From the NCBI RefSeq assembly GCF_024129435.1, contig NZ_JAMXXN010000003.1, positions 145,400 through 209,399 of the forward strand: a stretch of DNA of 64,000 bases, written 5' to 3'. Below the pieces are notes generated by a model, which was given only the letters and a program-made list of their open reading frames with translations, searched no databases and was not told where the DNA came from. Shown here in pieces: positions 56,494 to 64,000 of the stretch. A program made the position numbers and the translations under genes. Position 1 is the stretch's first letter. Each line of letters begins with the position of its first letter. Source of the DNA: Acinetobacter lwoffii (GTDB lineage Bacteria; Pseudomonadota; Gammaproteobacteria; Pseudomonadales; Moraxellaceae).

Positions 56494-57132
56494 ATGAAAA
56501 TAATGAAGGATCGTCGAGTCTGGGCTGGATCGGTTACGCTTGTGGTTTTGGCCAGTAGTCCGGCAGCGTTTGCTACGCCGACAGACTATGTCATGGATGT
56601 ACAAATGGTCCCGGCCCTATGTAGCCTGTACCCTGAATATGCCAAGAAACGAAAATGTCTGGAAGGTTATTCGCTGAATATCTCCGGCTTATATCCTCAG
56701 ACCACATCACAAAATTGCACGACCAATAGCTCTGCGAAACTGTCACCACTTCAGTCCAAGGTAGTGGCCAGGATCATGCCCGATGACAATACCCGGACAA
56801 TCTTATGGCGTAATATCGGTGGCTGCGTGCCGATGAATGCCAGTCAGTATTTCCGGACGATTATCAATTATGCAGATCGTCTTAAAGTGCCTGCGGAACT
56901 GACGGAACAGGAAAATATTACGATTTCTGTCGATACGCTGCGGGCCAAATTTCTGAAAATTAATCCGCAATTACCGGGTAATGCCTTGAGATTTAACTGC
57001 CAGCAGACACAGTCAGCCAGCGTACTTACCTCGATCAAGGTCTGTTATCGCCTCAATGGCAATTACAAATCCTGTCCTGCCAACATTATTAATACATGCC
57101 CAAAAACTGTCACAATAAAAGGAACATACTGA
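56494..57132 (+). CDS. RNase T2-fold protein lacking the catalytic residues
   Basis: A 212-residue exported protein (signal peptide cleaved near FATP). It aligns by eye with E. coli RNase I: YSLNISGLYP stands where RNase I has LTVHGLWP, ILWRNIGGC where it has YEYAKHGAC, then SQYFRTIINYADRLK and LRFNCQQTQSASVLTSIKV. The histidine of the first motif is Ser64 here and the Glu/Lys/His of the second are replaced, so catalysis is unlikely. Several cysteines (43, 55, 75, 111) suggest disulfides. A role as an RNA- or sugar-binding or inhibitor-sink protein is possible. Start at ATG 56494, seven bases after GGTGA. Confidence 0.75.
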   Translation: MKIMKDRRVWAGSVTLVVLASSPAAFATPTDYVMDVQMVPALCSLYPEYAKKRKCLEGYSLNISGLYPQTTSQNCTTNSSAKLSPLQSKVVARIMPDDNTRTILWRNIGGCVPMNASQYFRTIINYADRLKVPAELTEQENITISVDTLRAKFLKINPQLPGNALRFNCQQTQSASVLTSIKVCYRLNGNYKSCPANIINTCPKTVTIKGTY

Positions 57133-57299
57133 GCTTTTTTGCCGATTTAATTTATATTTCCTATCAGACTTTAGGTGAAATCCGTCCTCTTTTATATGCA
57201 TCTGGCAAAGGATTGGAGTACAATCTTTCGCGTTTACGATTATTAGATTAAATACTAACTATTTAATCGCATTGAATATCCTCAATTGGAGATAATTAG

Positions 57300-58286
57300 A
57301 TGAAGCAAGCAGTTCGTGTTGCCGTTACTGGCGCTGCAGGTCAAATTGGTTACAGCCTATTATTCCGTATCGCAAGCGGCGAAATGCTAGGTAAAGATCA
57401 ACCAGTGATTTTGCAATTGCTCGAAGTTCCTTTTGAGAAAGCTCAACAAGCGCTTAAAGGCGTAATGATGGAGCTTCAAGATTGTGCATTCCCATTACTA
57501 GAAGACATGATCGGTACTGATGATCCTAAAGTTGCATTTAAAGATGCTGACTATGCGTTATTAGTTGGTTCACGTCCACGTGGTCCAGGTATGGAACGTG
57601 CTGACCTGCTTAAAGTGAACGGTGAAATCTTCATCGGTCAAGGTCAAGCATTGAACGAAGTTGCAAGCCGTGACGTTAAAGTTCTAGTTGTTGGTAACCC
57701 TGCAAACACGAATGCTTACATCGCAATGAAATCTGCTCCAGATCTTCCAGCGAAAAACTTCACTGCAATGTTACGTCTTGACCACAACCGTGCTGCATCT
57801 CAAATTGCTGCTAAAACTGGTAAAGCGGTTAAAGACATCAAAAATCTTACAGTTTGGGGTAACCACTCTCCAACCATGTATGCCGACTACCGTTTTGCAA
57901 CAATTAACGGCGAAAGCGTTAAAGACATGATCAACGACCAAGAATGGAATGCAAATACATTCCTTCCGACTGTTGGTAAACGTGGTGCTGCGATTATCGA
58001 AGCACGTGGTTTGTCTTCTGCTGCTTCTGCTGCTAATGCTGCAATCGACCATATGCGCGATTGGGCTCTTGGCACAAACGGCGAATGGGTAACAATGGGT
58101 ATCCCTTCTGACGGTTCTTACGGTATCCCTGAAGGCGTAATGTTCGGTTTCCCTGTAACGACTGAAAACGGTGAATACAAAATCGTTCAAGGTCTTGAAA
58201 TCGACGAATTCAGCCGTGAACGTATCAACGTTACGTTGAACGAACTTGAAGAAGAGCGCGCAGCAATTGCTGATATGCTTAAATAA
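57300..58286 (+). CDS. mdh: Malate dehydrogenase
   Basis: A 328-residue NAD-dependent MDH of the LDH-like family, a TCA-cycle enzyme converting malate and oxaloacetate. The NAD-binding motif is [14 protein letters not shown], substrate arginines are in [15 protein letters not shown] and the catalytic His is in [11 protein letters not shown]. Codon use resembles the highly expressed ribosomal genes. Confidence 0.97.
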   Translation: MKQAVRVAVTGAAGQIGYSLLFRIASGEMLGKDQPVILQLLEVPFEKAQQALKGVMMELQDCAFPLLEDMIGTDDPKVAFKDADYALLVGSRPRGPGMERADLLKVNGEIFIGQGQALNEVASRDVKVLVVGNPANTNAYIAMKSAPDLPAKNFTAMLRLDHNRAASQIAAKTGKAVKDIKNLTVWGNHSPTMYADYRFATINGESVKDMINDQEWNANTFLPTVGKRGAAIIEARGLSSAASAANAAIDHMRDWALGTNGEWVTMGIPSDGSYGIPEGVMFGFPVTTENGEYKIVQGLEIDEFSRERINVTLNELEEERAAIADMLK

Positions 58287-58312
58287 TTTGATCTTTTTAG
58301 ATTAAGTTGAAG

Positions 58313-58341
58313 AAAAGCACTCCATTTGGGGTGCTTTTTTT
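58313..58341 (+). terminator. Terminator of mdh
   Basis: AAAAGCACTCC/GGGGTGCTTTT stem with a T run, 26 bases after the mdh stop. Confidence 0.9.
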
Positions 58342-58457
58342 ATGTCACTCACTTTAATCAACAAAAAATAACAAGCTGTGAAGGAGAGACAACTGAGTTT
58401 TCGCTATGAGCGATCTAAGGTAGAAACAAGATTATAGATAAAAAGATGGAGGTTCAG

Positions 58458-58736
58458 ATGTTAGAACAACGCGCCACCTTCGAACTTTTCTTTGAACAAT
58501 TGGGTCTGGATTCGAGTCCGGAAGCGATTGATGAGTTTATTAATACGCATCAAATCGGTATGGATGTGCCCCTGCATAAAGCTCCTTTTTGGAGTAAATC
58601 ACAGCATGACTTTCTGATCAGTCACTGGAAGAAAGATGATGACTGGGCCATTTTTGTCGATGTGTTAAATGAACAATTACATATTGAGGCAGAGGGTTCA
58701 GGTTCCTGTGACATACCGAGCCATAAATCAACCTAA
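58458..58736 (+). CDS. DUF2789-family small protein, copy 1
   Basis: A 92-residue protein. The family core is FELFFEQLGLDSSPEAIDEFI ... HKAPFWSKSQHDFLISHWKKDDDWAIFVDVLNEQL (read in parts). The AP(E)FW and DDDWA blocks are shared with the two following genes. Function unknown. ATG 58458 is preferred because GGAGG is five bases ahead; an ATG at 58446 is also in frame. Confidence 0.85.
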   Translation: MLEQRATFELFFEQLGLDSSPEAIDEFINTHQIGMDVPLHKAPFWSKSQHDFLISHWKKDDDWAIFVDVLNEQLHIEAEGSGSCDIPSHKST

Positions 58737-58787
58737 GAATTCGAATCTCAACACTCTCATAATTTAACGCTACGATGGAGACTATTT

Positions 58788-59042
58788 ATGCTTATGGAAC
58801 AACAGTTAACTTTAGAATTATTATTTGAACAATTGGGTTTGCCTTCTGATGAAGCCTCAATTACTCAGTTTACCCATACCCATCAATTGCCATCTGAAGT
58901 GGCATTACCGGATGCCGAATTCTGGAGTGAAGGGCAAAGTGCCTTCCTGCGTGAACATTGGCACCAAGATGATGAATGGATTGTCATTATTGACAAGTTA
59001 AATCAGCTTTTACATGTGGAAAGCGACAAACAAAGCGTTTAA
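58788..59042 (+). CDS. DUF2789-family small protein, copy 2
   Basis: An 84-residue paralogue: LELLFEQLGLPSDEASITQF, PDAEFWSEGQSAFLREHW, DDEWIVIIDKLNQLLHVE. GGAG precedes ATG 58788. A terminator follows, so copies 1 and 2 may be one unit and copy 3 separate. Confidence 0.85.
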   Translation: MLMEQQLTLELLFEQLGLPSDEASITQFTHTHQLPSEVALPDAEFWSEGQSAFLREHWHQDDEWIVIIDKLNQLLHVESDKQSV

Positions 59043-59068
59043 ATGCATTCATACAAAAAGAAACAACA

Positions 59069-59098
59069 AACCTAGTCAAAGGACTAGGTTTTTTTTGT
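59069..59098 (+). terminator. Terminator after DUF2789 copy 2
   Basis: AACCTAGTC/GACTAGGTT stem with a run of eight T. Confidence 0.92.
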
Positions 59099-59157
59099 CT
59101 TATCTTATAAGTTAGATCTATAAATAATTACAATTTATCTGATATAAGGAGGGCGCG

Positions 59158-59415
59158 ATGCTCGCAAAGAACCAACCATCCTTAGAGCTCTTATTTTCTC
59201 AGCTCGGTCTCGCCAATAGTCCTGCGGCTATTGAATTGTATGTACGCACCCATCAACTGCCAGCAGGGCTGTCCTTGCATGATGCGCCATTCTGGAATAA
59301 AGCCCAGCGTTCTTTATTAATCAGCCATTTGGTACAAGATGATGATTGGGCAATTTGGGTCGATGAACTGAATCAGCAACTGCACATGGACGCTTATAGA
59401 CGTCAACCTGCTTGA
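59158..59415 (+). CDS. DUF2789-family small protein, copy 3
   Basis: An 85-residue paralogue: LELLFSQLGLANSPAAIELY, HDAPFWNKAQRSLLISHLVQ, DDDWAIWVDELNQQLHMD. A perfect AGGAGG lies before ATG 59158. Confidence 0.87.
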   Translation: MLAKNQPSLELLFSQLGLANSPAAIELYVRTHQLPAGLSLHDAPFWNKAQRSLLISHLVQDDDWAIWVDELNQQLHMDAYRRQPA

Positions 59416-59470
59416 TCATTTTTCCTACATTTTTCTGATATTTAAAATAAGATGATATAGCTTGTATTAA

Positions 59471-59495
59471 AAAACGCCTCATTTGAGGCGTTTTT
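59471..59495. terminator. Terminator between DUF2789 copy 3 and the next minus-strand gene
   Basis: AAAACGCCTC/GAGGCGTTTT stem with a 4-base loop and T run, between convergent genes. Confidence 0.9.
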
Positions 59496-59505
59496 GTTCT
59501 TTGGC

Positions 59506-60033
59506 TTAATGCATTTTGCTTTTTAATATTTTGTTAAACCATTCGTGCTGACGATAATGATTAAATGCATGATGCTGCTGTAATAATTCCAGCTCAAATT
59601 CGGCAGTGGTGGTGTACTTACCTAACCAGTGGCGGGTCAGGGCCGGCTCATTTTTACTGGCACTGGCATAGGCCAGAAAGAAATAAATGTCCCCATGTTC
59701 ATAACTGGCCATTGGCTTTAAAATTTGCTGAGTAATCAGGGCGAAATGGTGCTCTTTGGTCAATTCAAAAAACATCATATAGGCCTTGGCTAGATGCAAA
59801 GATAGGTTGATATACATGCGCAGCGGCATTTCTTCAAATTCTACCCGGCCTTGTTCCAGCAACACTACGGCTTCTTGCAGGAAATGTCGCTGTTCCTGAC
59901 GCAGTTCACTTAAAGTCACCAGCTGTAAACGAAGATCAGCGCGTTCAAGCGTTAATTCCGGCGTATTGCCTTTTAAATACAATTGGTCAGTTTCACCCAG
60001 ACGTTGAATAATCTGTTTGGTTGTTAATCGCAT
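59506..60033 (-). CDS. Conserved hypothetical, 175 residues
   Basis: Starts MRLTTKQIIQRLGETDQLY at ATG 60033, with GAGGA about eight bases ahead (inside an alternative start at 60048). Mostly helical, no signal peptide or membrane helix. The repeating helical pattern (VVLLEQGRVEFEEMPLRMYI, KAYMMFFELTKEHH) suggests a TPR-like or helical-bundle fold. I do not recognise a family. Confidence 0.7.
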   Translation of the reverse strand: MRLTTKQIIQRLGETDQLYLKGNTPELTLERADLRLQLVTLSELRQEQRHFLQEAVVLLEQGRVEFEEMPLRMYINLSLHLAKAYMMFFELTKEHHFALITQQILKPMASYEHGDIYFFLAYASASKNEPALTRHWLGKYTTTAEFELELLQQHHAFNHYRQHEWFNKILKSKMH

Positions 60034-60103
60034 CAACGTAATCCTCATTTCTCAATAATGGCTATATGAGGTTAAAAATTAAAATTTAAAGCGGCAGCGC
60101 GTC

Positions 60104-60706
60104 TTAGAGCAGTGAGGTATCACTTCTTAGCCAGGCGGTAATAGATAGACGTTGCTGTTTAGAGATTAAAACTTCATGTAATAAATCGCTCTGGAACAGC
60201 GCCATTCGGTTTGGTTTTGGCTGGATAATATGCCACTGGCCATGTTTGTCCTGCAGGCGCAGTTCACCGCCCCAGTCCTTCTGCCATTGTTCATGTAAAT
60301 AATACACACTGGAAATCATCCGGCCATTTTTATCTTGAGGATTGTCGCGGTGCAGGGCATAGAACTCACCCGCGTGATAGCAAGCGAAATGTGCTTCGAC
60401 ATCTTTGATGCCTAAATAAAACGCGCGGTTTAAAATTTGAGAAAATTGTTGAAGGGTTTGGATGTGTCGGTGGGAAATTTGAAATTCAGGTTGTAACCAA
60501 AGAATATGATCACTACGGATGTTGTTAACGACGCCATTTTGAATGGCTGCATTACGAAATTCGTTTAAGTGGCTTAAGCATTCTTGACTCACTGCATGTT
60601 GATATTCGCTAGAGTAAGCATCGTCAACAATACTAAAGCCATGTTGATCTAAATCATCTAAGATTTGATCAACATTCCAATCCCCTGGGATGATAACTGC
60701 TTCCAT
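60104..60706 (-). CDS. 2OG-Fe(II) oxygenase (prolyl-hydroxylase-like)
   Basis: A 200-residue protein with the iron triad visible as ALHRDNPQ (His and Asp) and LLHEVL (His), and the 2-oxoglutarate-binding Arg in RLSITAWLR. The N-terminus has DDLDQHGFSIVDDAYSSE. This is the SM-20/EGL-9-like group of bacterial prolyl hydroxylases; its protein substrate is not identified, although some relatives act on translation factors. Confidence 0.87.
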   Translation of the reverse strand: MEAVIIPGDWNVDQILDDLDQHGFSIVDDAYSSEYQHAVSQECLSHLNEFRNAAIQNGVVNNIRSDHILWLQPEFQISHRHIQTLQQFSQILNRAFYLGIKDVEAHFACYHAGEFYALHRDNPQDKNGRMISSVYYLHEQWQKDWGGELRLQDKHGQWHIIQPKPNRMALFQSDLLHEVLISKQQRLSITAWLRSDTSLL

Positions 60707-60823
60707 TTTTTCAATTCTCGATAGTGTGGTAAAAAAAGGTCCGCTATTTTAGTTCAATAATCGTTTCTGAACGAAATAGTTTTTCATGTTAAAATAGCAA
60801 TTGATCTTAGGAATAATTGAAAC

Positions 60824-61681
60824 ATGAATTACCGTCACTCTTACCACGCAGGCAACTTTGCCGATGTCATGAAGCACGTTTTATTGCTTCAGTTGTTGAC
60901 TCGACTGAATGCAAAAGACAAACCTTATCGCTATGTAGATACACATGGTGGTGCAGGTAAATATGATTTGTCGACTGCCGAAGCGCAAAAATCAGGTGAG
61001 TTTTTAAACGGTATTCATCGTCTTATTAAGCTGGATGATTCGATCAAGCGTAATGCACCTGAAGGCGTACAACAATACTTGAAAATTGTTGAAAACATGC
61101 GTGAAAACTTTGGTAAGGGTGCTTATCCGGGTTCGCCGTGGTTTGCGCTAGAAGGCATGCGTGAAATTGATAAAGCGACCATTTTTGAAATGCAGCGTGA
61201 TGTATTCCAGCAACTTCGTCATAATATTTTTGACAAGCGTGCCGGTTTGCATGAGCGTGATGCATACGAAGGTCTGTTGGCAGTCATTCCGCCAAAAGAA
61301 AAACGTGGTCTGGTGATGATCGATCCGCCATATGAACTGGAACGTAAAGATTTTCCGCAGTTGGTTGAGCTGCTGGTTGCCGCGTATAAGAAATGGCCGA
61401 CAGGTGTATTTGCCGTTTGGTATCCAATTAAAGACCGTGCCATGATCGAACGCTTCGAGAAGAAAATGTTCAAGACTGGTATCCGCCGTCAACTGGTGTG
61501 TGAAGTTTGTGTATGGCCGGATGATACCCCTGTCGGCTTGAACGGTTGTGGTTTGCTGGTGATTAACCCGCCTTGGAAATTCTCTGAAGATGCAGATGAA
61601 GCGCTACAGTGGTTATTCCCGCATCTTCGCATGAGTGAAAATGGTGGTCACGCTGCAGTTCGCTGGTTAGTGGGCGAATAA
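60824..61681 (+). CDS. rlmJ: 23S rRNA A2030 N6-methyltransferase RlmJ
   Basis: A 285-residue SAM-dependent methyltransferase. It starts MNYRHSYHAGNFADVMKHVLL, and the catalytic DPPY is in GLVMIDPPYELERKDFPQL. YVDTHGGAGKYDL is the SAM-binding motif. Its length and sequence fit RlmJ (YhiR). Confidence 0.95.
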   Translation: MNYRHSYHAGNFADVMKHVLLLQLLTRLNAKDKPYRYVDTHGGAGKYDLSTAEAQKSGEFLNGIHRLIKLDDSIKRNAPEGVQQYLKIVENMRENFGKGAYPGSPWFALEGMREIDKATIFEMQRDVFQQLRHNIFDKRAGLHERDAYEGLLAVIPPKEKRGLVMIDPPYELERKDFPQLVELLVAAYKKWPTGVFAVWYPIKDRAMIERFEKKMFKTGIRRQLVCEVCVWPDDTPVGLNGCGLLVINPPWKFSEDADEALQWLFPHLRMSENGGHAAVRWLVGE

Positions 61682-61720
61682 TTTTTTTCAAAGATCAGGT
61701 CATAGCTAGGATCGTCAAGA

Positions 61721-62542
61721 ATGACAAATATAAGCAAACCGGAACGCGACTCTTCAACTGAAGTGCCTTTTGATGGCATCACCTTTGAGGTAGAAGAAGA
61801 GGAGCATACTCAGGAAGGGCAAAAAGTTAAGCGTCGAGGCATCTATCTATGGCCGAACCTGATTACAACGGCAGCGTTGTTGTCAGGTTTCTACTCGATT
61901 ATTGCCAGTATGAATGGTGATTTTCAGCAAGCTATTTATGCGATCTTTATTGCGGCATTACTGGATGGACTGGATGGACGTGTAGCTCGTGCGATTGGCG
62001 CACAAAGTCCGTTCGGTGAACAGTTCGATTCCCTTTCTGACATGCTGGCTTTTGGTGTGGCACCCGCTATTTTGATGTATAGCTGGGGCTTGAGTGATTT
62101 GGGTCGTATTGGTCTGGCGGCTTGTTTTGTTTATACCGCATGTGCTGCGTTCCGTCTGGCACGCTTCAATGTACAGATTGGTGTGGTCGATAAACGTTAT
62201 TTTATTGGTGTCGCAAGTCCTCTGGCTGCCATCATGATAGTGTCATTGGTCTGGGTCGGTCTGGATTTTCCAGAAATCTTTGATATTCGTGAACCTTCTC
62301 TTCAGGTCATTAATGCAGTGGTCATTATTGCGGTGGGCTTGTTGATGATTTCCAATATCAAATACTATTCATTTAAAACTGTAGAACGTAAACGGGTTCC
62401 ATTTTTTGTCCTACCAATTGCCGTATTCGTCTTTGCAGCGATGACTTATAATATTCCTGTCGGCATTCTGGTCATTTCTATTCTCTATGCCTTGTCTGGT
62501 TTTGTGACCACCTTTATGGCAAAAAGATCGAGTACATTATAA
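61721..62542 (+). CDS. pssA: CDP-diacylglycerol-serine O-phosphatidyltransferase
   Basis: A 273-residue membrane enzyme that makes phosphatidylserine. The CDP-alcohol phosphotransferase motif is intact as DGLDGRVARAIGAQSPFGEQFDSLSD (about 85-110, read in parts). The N-terminal ~45 residues are cytoplasmic and acidic. About six membrane helices follow. Confidence 0.92.
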   Translation: MTNISKPERDSSTEVPFDGITFEVEEEEHTQEGQKVKRRGIYLWPNLITTAALLSGFYSIIASMNGDFQQAIYAIFIAALLDGLDGRVARAIGAQSPFGEQFDSLSDMLAFGVAPAILMYSWGLSDLGRIGLAACFVYTACAAFRLARFNVQIGVVDKRYFIGVASPLAAIMIVSLVWVGLDFPEIFDIREPSLQVINAVVIIAVGLLMISNIKYYSFKTVERKRVPFFVLPIAVFVFAAMTYNIPVGILVISILYALSGFVTTFMAKRSSTL

Positions 62543-62560
62543 AAATATAAGGAGTCTGAG

Positions 62561-63637
62561 ATGCGGTTTCTTCAAGATTTTTTAGATCGTTCGAAACAGC
62601 TGAATCAGACTCCTACTGTTTCTCGCTATCCCGCCTATCATGGCCCCACCTCAAAATATAAAATTATTCATCAAGGTTTGATGATTCCCGGGCTTCCGGC
62701 ACCGCTCTATTATTTAAACTTTCTGAGTATTATCGGGCAACCCAATGCACCCATGTTGGCAAACCCGAGTGCAATCGAAACCACAGCCTTAGATACCGCC
62801 ACCGTGATTTGCAGTTCGAGTCCGCATATGGTGGGGCAATTGCATCACTATTCGATCAAGCAGGACTGTCATTTTAAATCTAGTCTATTTCAGTTCTTGG
62901 ATCGAGAGCAATTAAGCGGAAATTTCCCAAATTTTCGTTTGCAACGTTCTGACTCGGAACTCAGTTTTGATTTAAATATTCAGACCACTCAGCTGATTTC
63001 TCATTTTACCCAAATGCGTTTTTCCTTGGCAGACCACTGGTCTTTGCTATGTCATTGTCAGGGAAGGGTGAACTATAAAGCGCAGCAATATACGATCGAT
63101 GGTCTCGGAAGCTTTGAATACGCGCGGAGTTTTAACTTTCCTTATCTGCCTTTGGCCTTCCTGACTTATCAAATTATTAATCTCAGTGAAAATCGCCAGT
63201 TGCTGTTGGCGCAAATTCGGGATGGTTTTAATCGTATTGTTCAGTCGCGGATCTATCTGCGTGATTTAAAAAACATGCGGACCCAAATGTTCGATCGCAA
63301 AGTTTATTTTAAAGTTCATCGTGTTTATCCGCGTGTCACGACACCCAATGGGCAGAGTATGTATTTGCCGCGTGAATTTGAATGGTGTTATGAAAATGCA
63401 GACGGTACTTGTATCTGGGTACAAGGTCAAAGTCGTGGAGATTTTAAATTTGGCCTGGCAGCGGGCTATGTAGGAAGTTTTAGTTATCAAGTGAAAATAA
63501 ATGAAGAAACTGAAAATGGGGAAGGGGGTTATTGTGAATATATAGATTGCCGGCCTTTACGCTTTCAGGAACAGAATAAAACTGAAAAAAGATTAAGTCA
63601 TTTATCCAATTCAGTCCCTTTACTGCTCAAGAAATGA
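62561..63637 (+). CDS. Conserved hypothetical protein, 358 residues
   Basis: Begins MRFLQDFLDRSKQLNQTP with an AAGGAG box before the ATG, 18 bases after pssA, so it is likely co-transcribed. Beta-rich with repeated aromatic/charged strands (CHCQGRVNYKAQQYTIDGLGS; YLPREFEWCYENADGTCIWVQGQ), reminiscent of lipocalin/AttH-type folds. It may be a DUF6670-type protein, but I am not sure. No signal peptide. Confidence 0.65.
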   Translation: MRFLQDFLDRSKQLNQTPTVSRYPAYHGPTSKYKIIHQGLMIPGLPAPLYYLNFLSIIGQPNAPMLANPSAIETTALDTATVICSSSPHMVGQLHHYSIKQDCHFKSSLFQFLDREQLSGNFPNFRLQRSDSELSFDLNIQTTQLISHFTQMRFSLADHWSLLCHCQGRVNYKAQQYTIDGLGSFEYARSFNFPYLPLAFLTYQIINLSENRQLLLAQIRDGFNRIVQSRIYLRDLKNMRTQMFDRKVYFKVHRVYPRVTTPNGQSMYLPREFEWCYENADGTCIWVQGQSRGDFKFGLAAGYVGSFSYQVKINEETENGEGGYCEYIDCRPLRFQEQNKTEKRLSHLSNSVPLLLKK

Positions 63638-64000
63638 AGAAAATTGCGATTTTTGTAGAATAAATAAACAGTCGTGGTGTTTTTGCTGAATTATTTAAAA
63701 ATAGGGGTTGTATTGGGTTGGGAATACTGTAGAATGCACATCCATCGGCGGTGATGAAGATTAAAACTTCTGATAAAACAGTAACTTAGTTAAGTTTAAT
63801 TGAGTTGGGTTTTATTTGATAAGTTTAAAAATAGTTTTCATTACTGGTTGACTTTCTAGAGATAGAGAGTAATATAGCCGACCTAGCTTGCTGGTGACGA
63901 ATCAGCAAGAAGATCATTAAGAGATTATGAAGAACAACTTGTGTGGATTTTTACTGGTTGATTGATCGAAATTATTTTCATTGATTGATGGTAGAAATTA
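63638..64000 (+). other. Probable rRNA-operon promoter and leader
   Basis: No ORF. TTGTAT (63708-63713), a 16-base spacer, and a TG-extended TAGAAT (63730-63735) form a candidate stable-RNA promoter. After it, an AT-rich leader carries the repeat TTACTGGTTGA twice (about 63841 and 63951), and the end reads like the stretch flanking rRNA genes in Acinetobacter. The 16S gene would lie beyond the window. It may equally be another stable-RNA leader. Confidence 0.5.

Overview
The window looks like a chromosomal segment of an Acinetobacter species (Gammaproteobacteria, Moraxellaceae). The ribosomal proteins, RpoA, SecY, Mdh, RNase R, MiaB, PhoH/YbeY and RlmJ read as Acinetobacter proteins, the coding sequence has moderate to low GC, and the intergenic DNA is AT-rich with many short U-tailed terminators. 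I assign the genus from recognised proteins only and do not name a species.

Layout. 0-5.6 kb: EngB (cut by the window edge), a nitric-oxide module (nsrR plus a shortened flavohaemoglobin gene with a near-perfect NsrR operator), a YjgR-type ATPase, a MetC-like lyase and a class I glutamine amidotransferase. 5.6-19.4 kb: the complete S10-spc-alpha ribosomal superoperon, rpsJ to rplQ, with secY, rpmJ and rpoA. It has a strong promoter and three hairpins before rpsJ, a hairpin in the rpsQ-rplN gap, a promoter plus hairpin before rpsM, and a terminator after rplQ. 19.5-29.5 kb: an EtaA-type Baeyer-Villiger monooxygenase, an acyl-CoA dehydrogenase, sdhE-ygfX, a 32-residue membrane-protein gene in a structured transcription unit, a TRAP-transporter T lipoprotein, a rhombosortase-like protease, a large TRAP permease, a DMT exporter and yheV.

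29.5-43.7 kb: prlC, rnr, one tRNA-Ser and three identical tRNA-Arg(ACG) genes with a DHFR-like gene between copies 2 and 3, a secreted protein gene broken by a one-base frameshift, a YcxB-like protein, a FAH-family hydrolase, an AraC regulator divergent from two DMT exporters (the second YddG-like), a YihY membrane protein and WrbA. 43.7-47.6 kb is the most accessory-looking part: a split zinc-ribbon/glycine-zipper protein, an 850-base very AT-rich non-coding stretch, then a three-gene locus with a CsgG/HfaB-type outer-membrane lipoprotein, a small secreted protein and a secreted protein made of two related repeats. I infer a surface fibre or adhesin export system, related to the curli/holdfast-anchor secretion family but lacking recognisable csgA or csgE.

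47.6-64 kb: xpt, a DUF3108 protein, a TonB-like protein, a REP-like palindromic element, ybeY-phoH-miaB, a Slt-type lytic transglycosylase, an RNase T2-fold protein that appears to lack its catalytic residues, mdh, three tandem DUF2789 paralogues, a 2OG-Fe(II) oxygenase, rlmJ, pssA and a conserved hypothetical. The last 350 bases resemble the promoter and leader of an rRNA operon continuing beyond the window.
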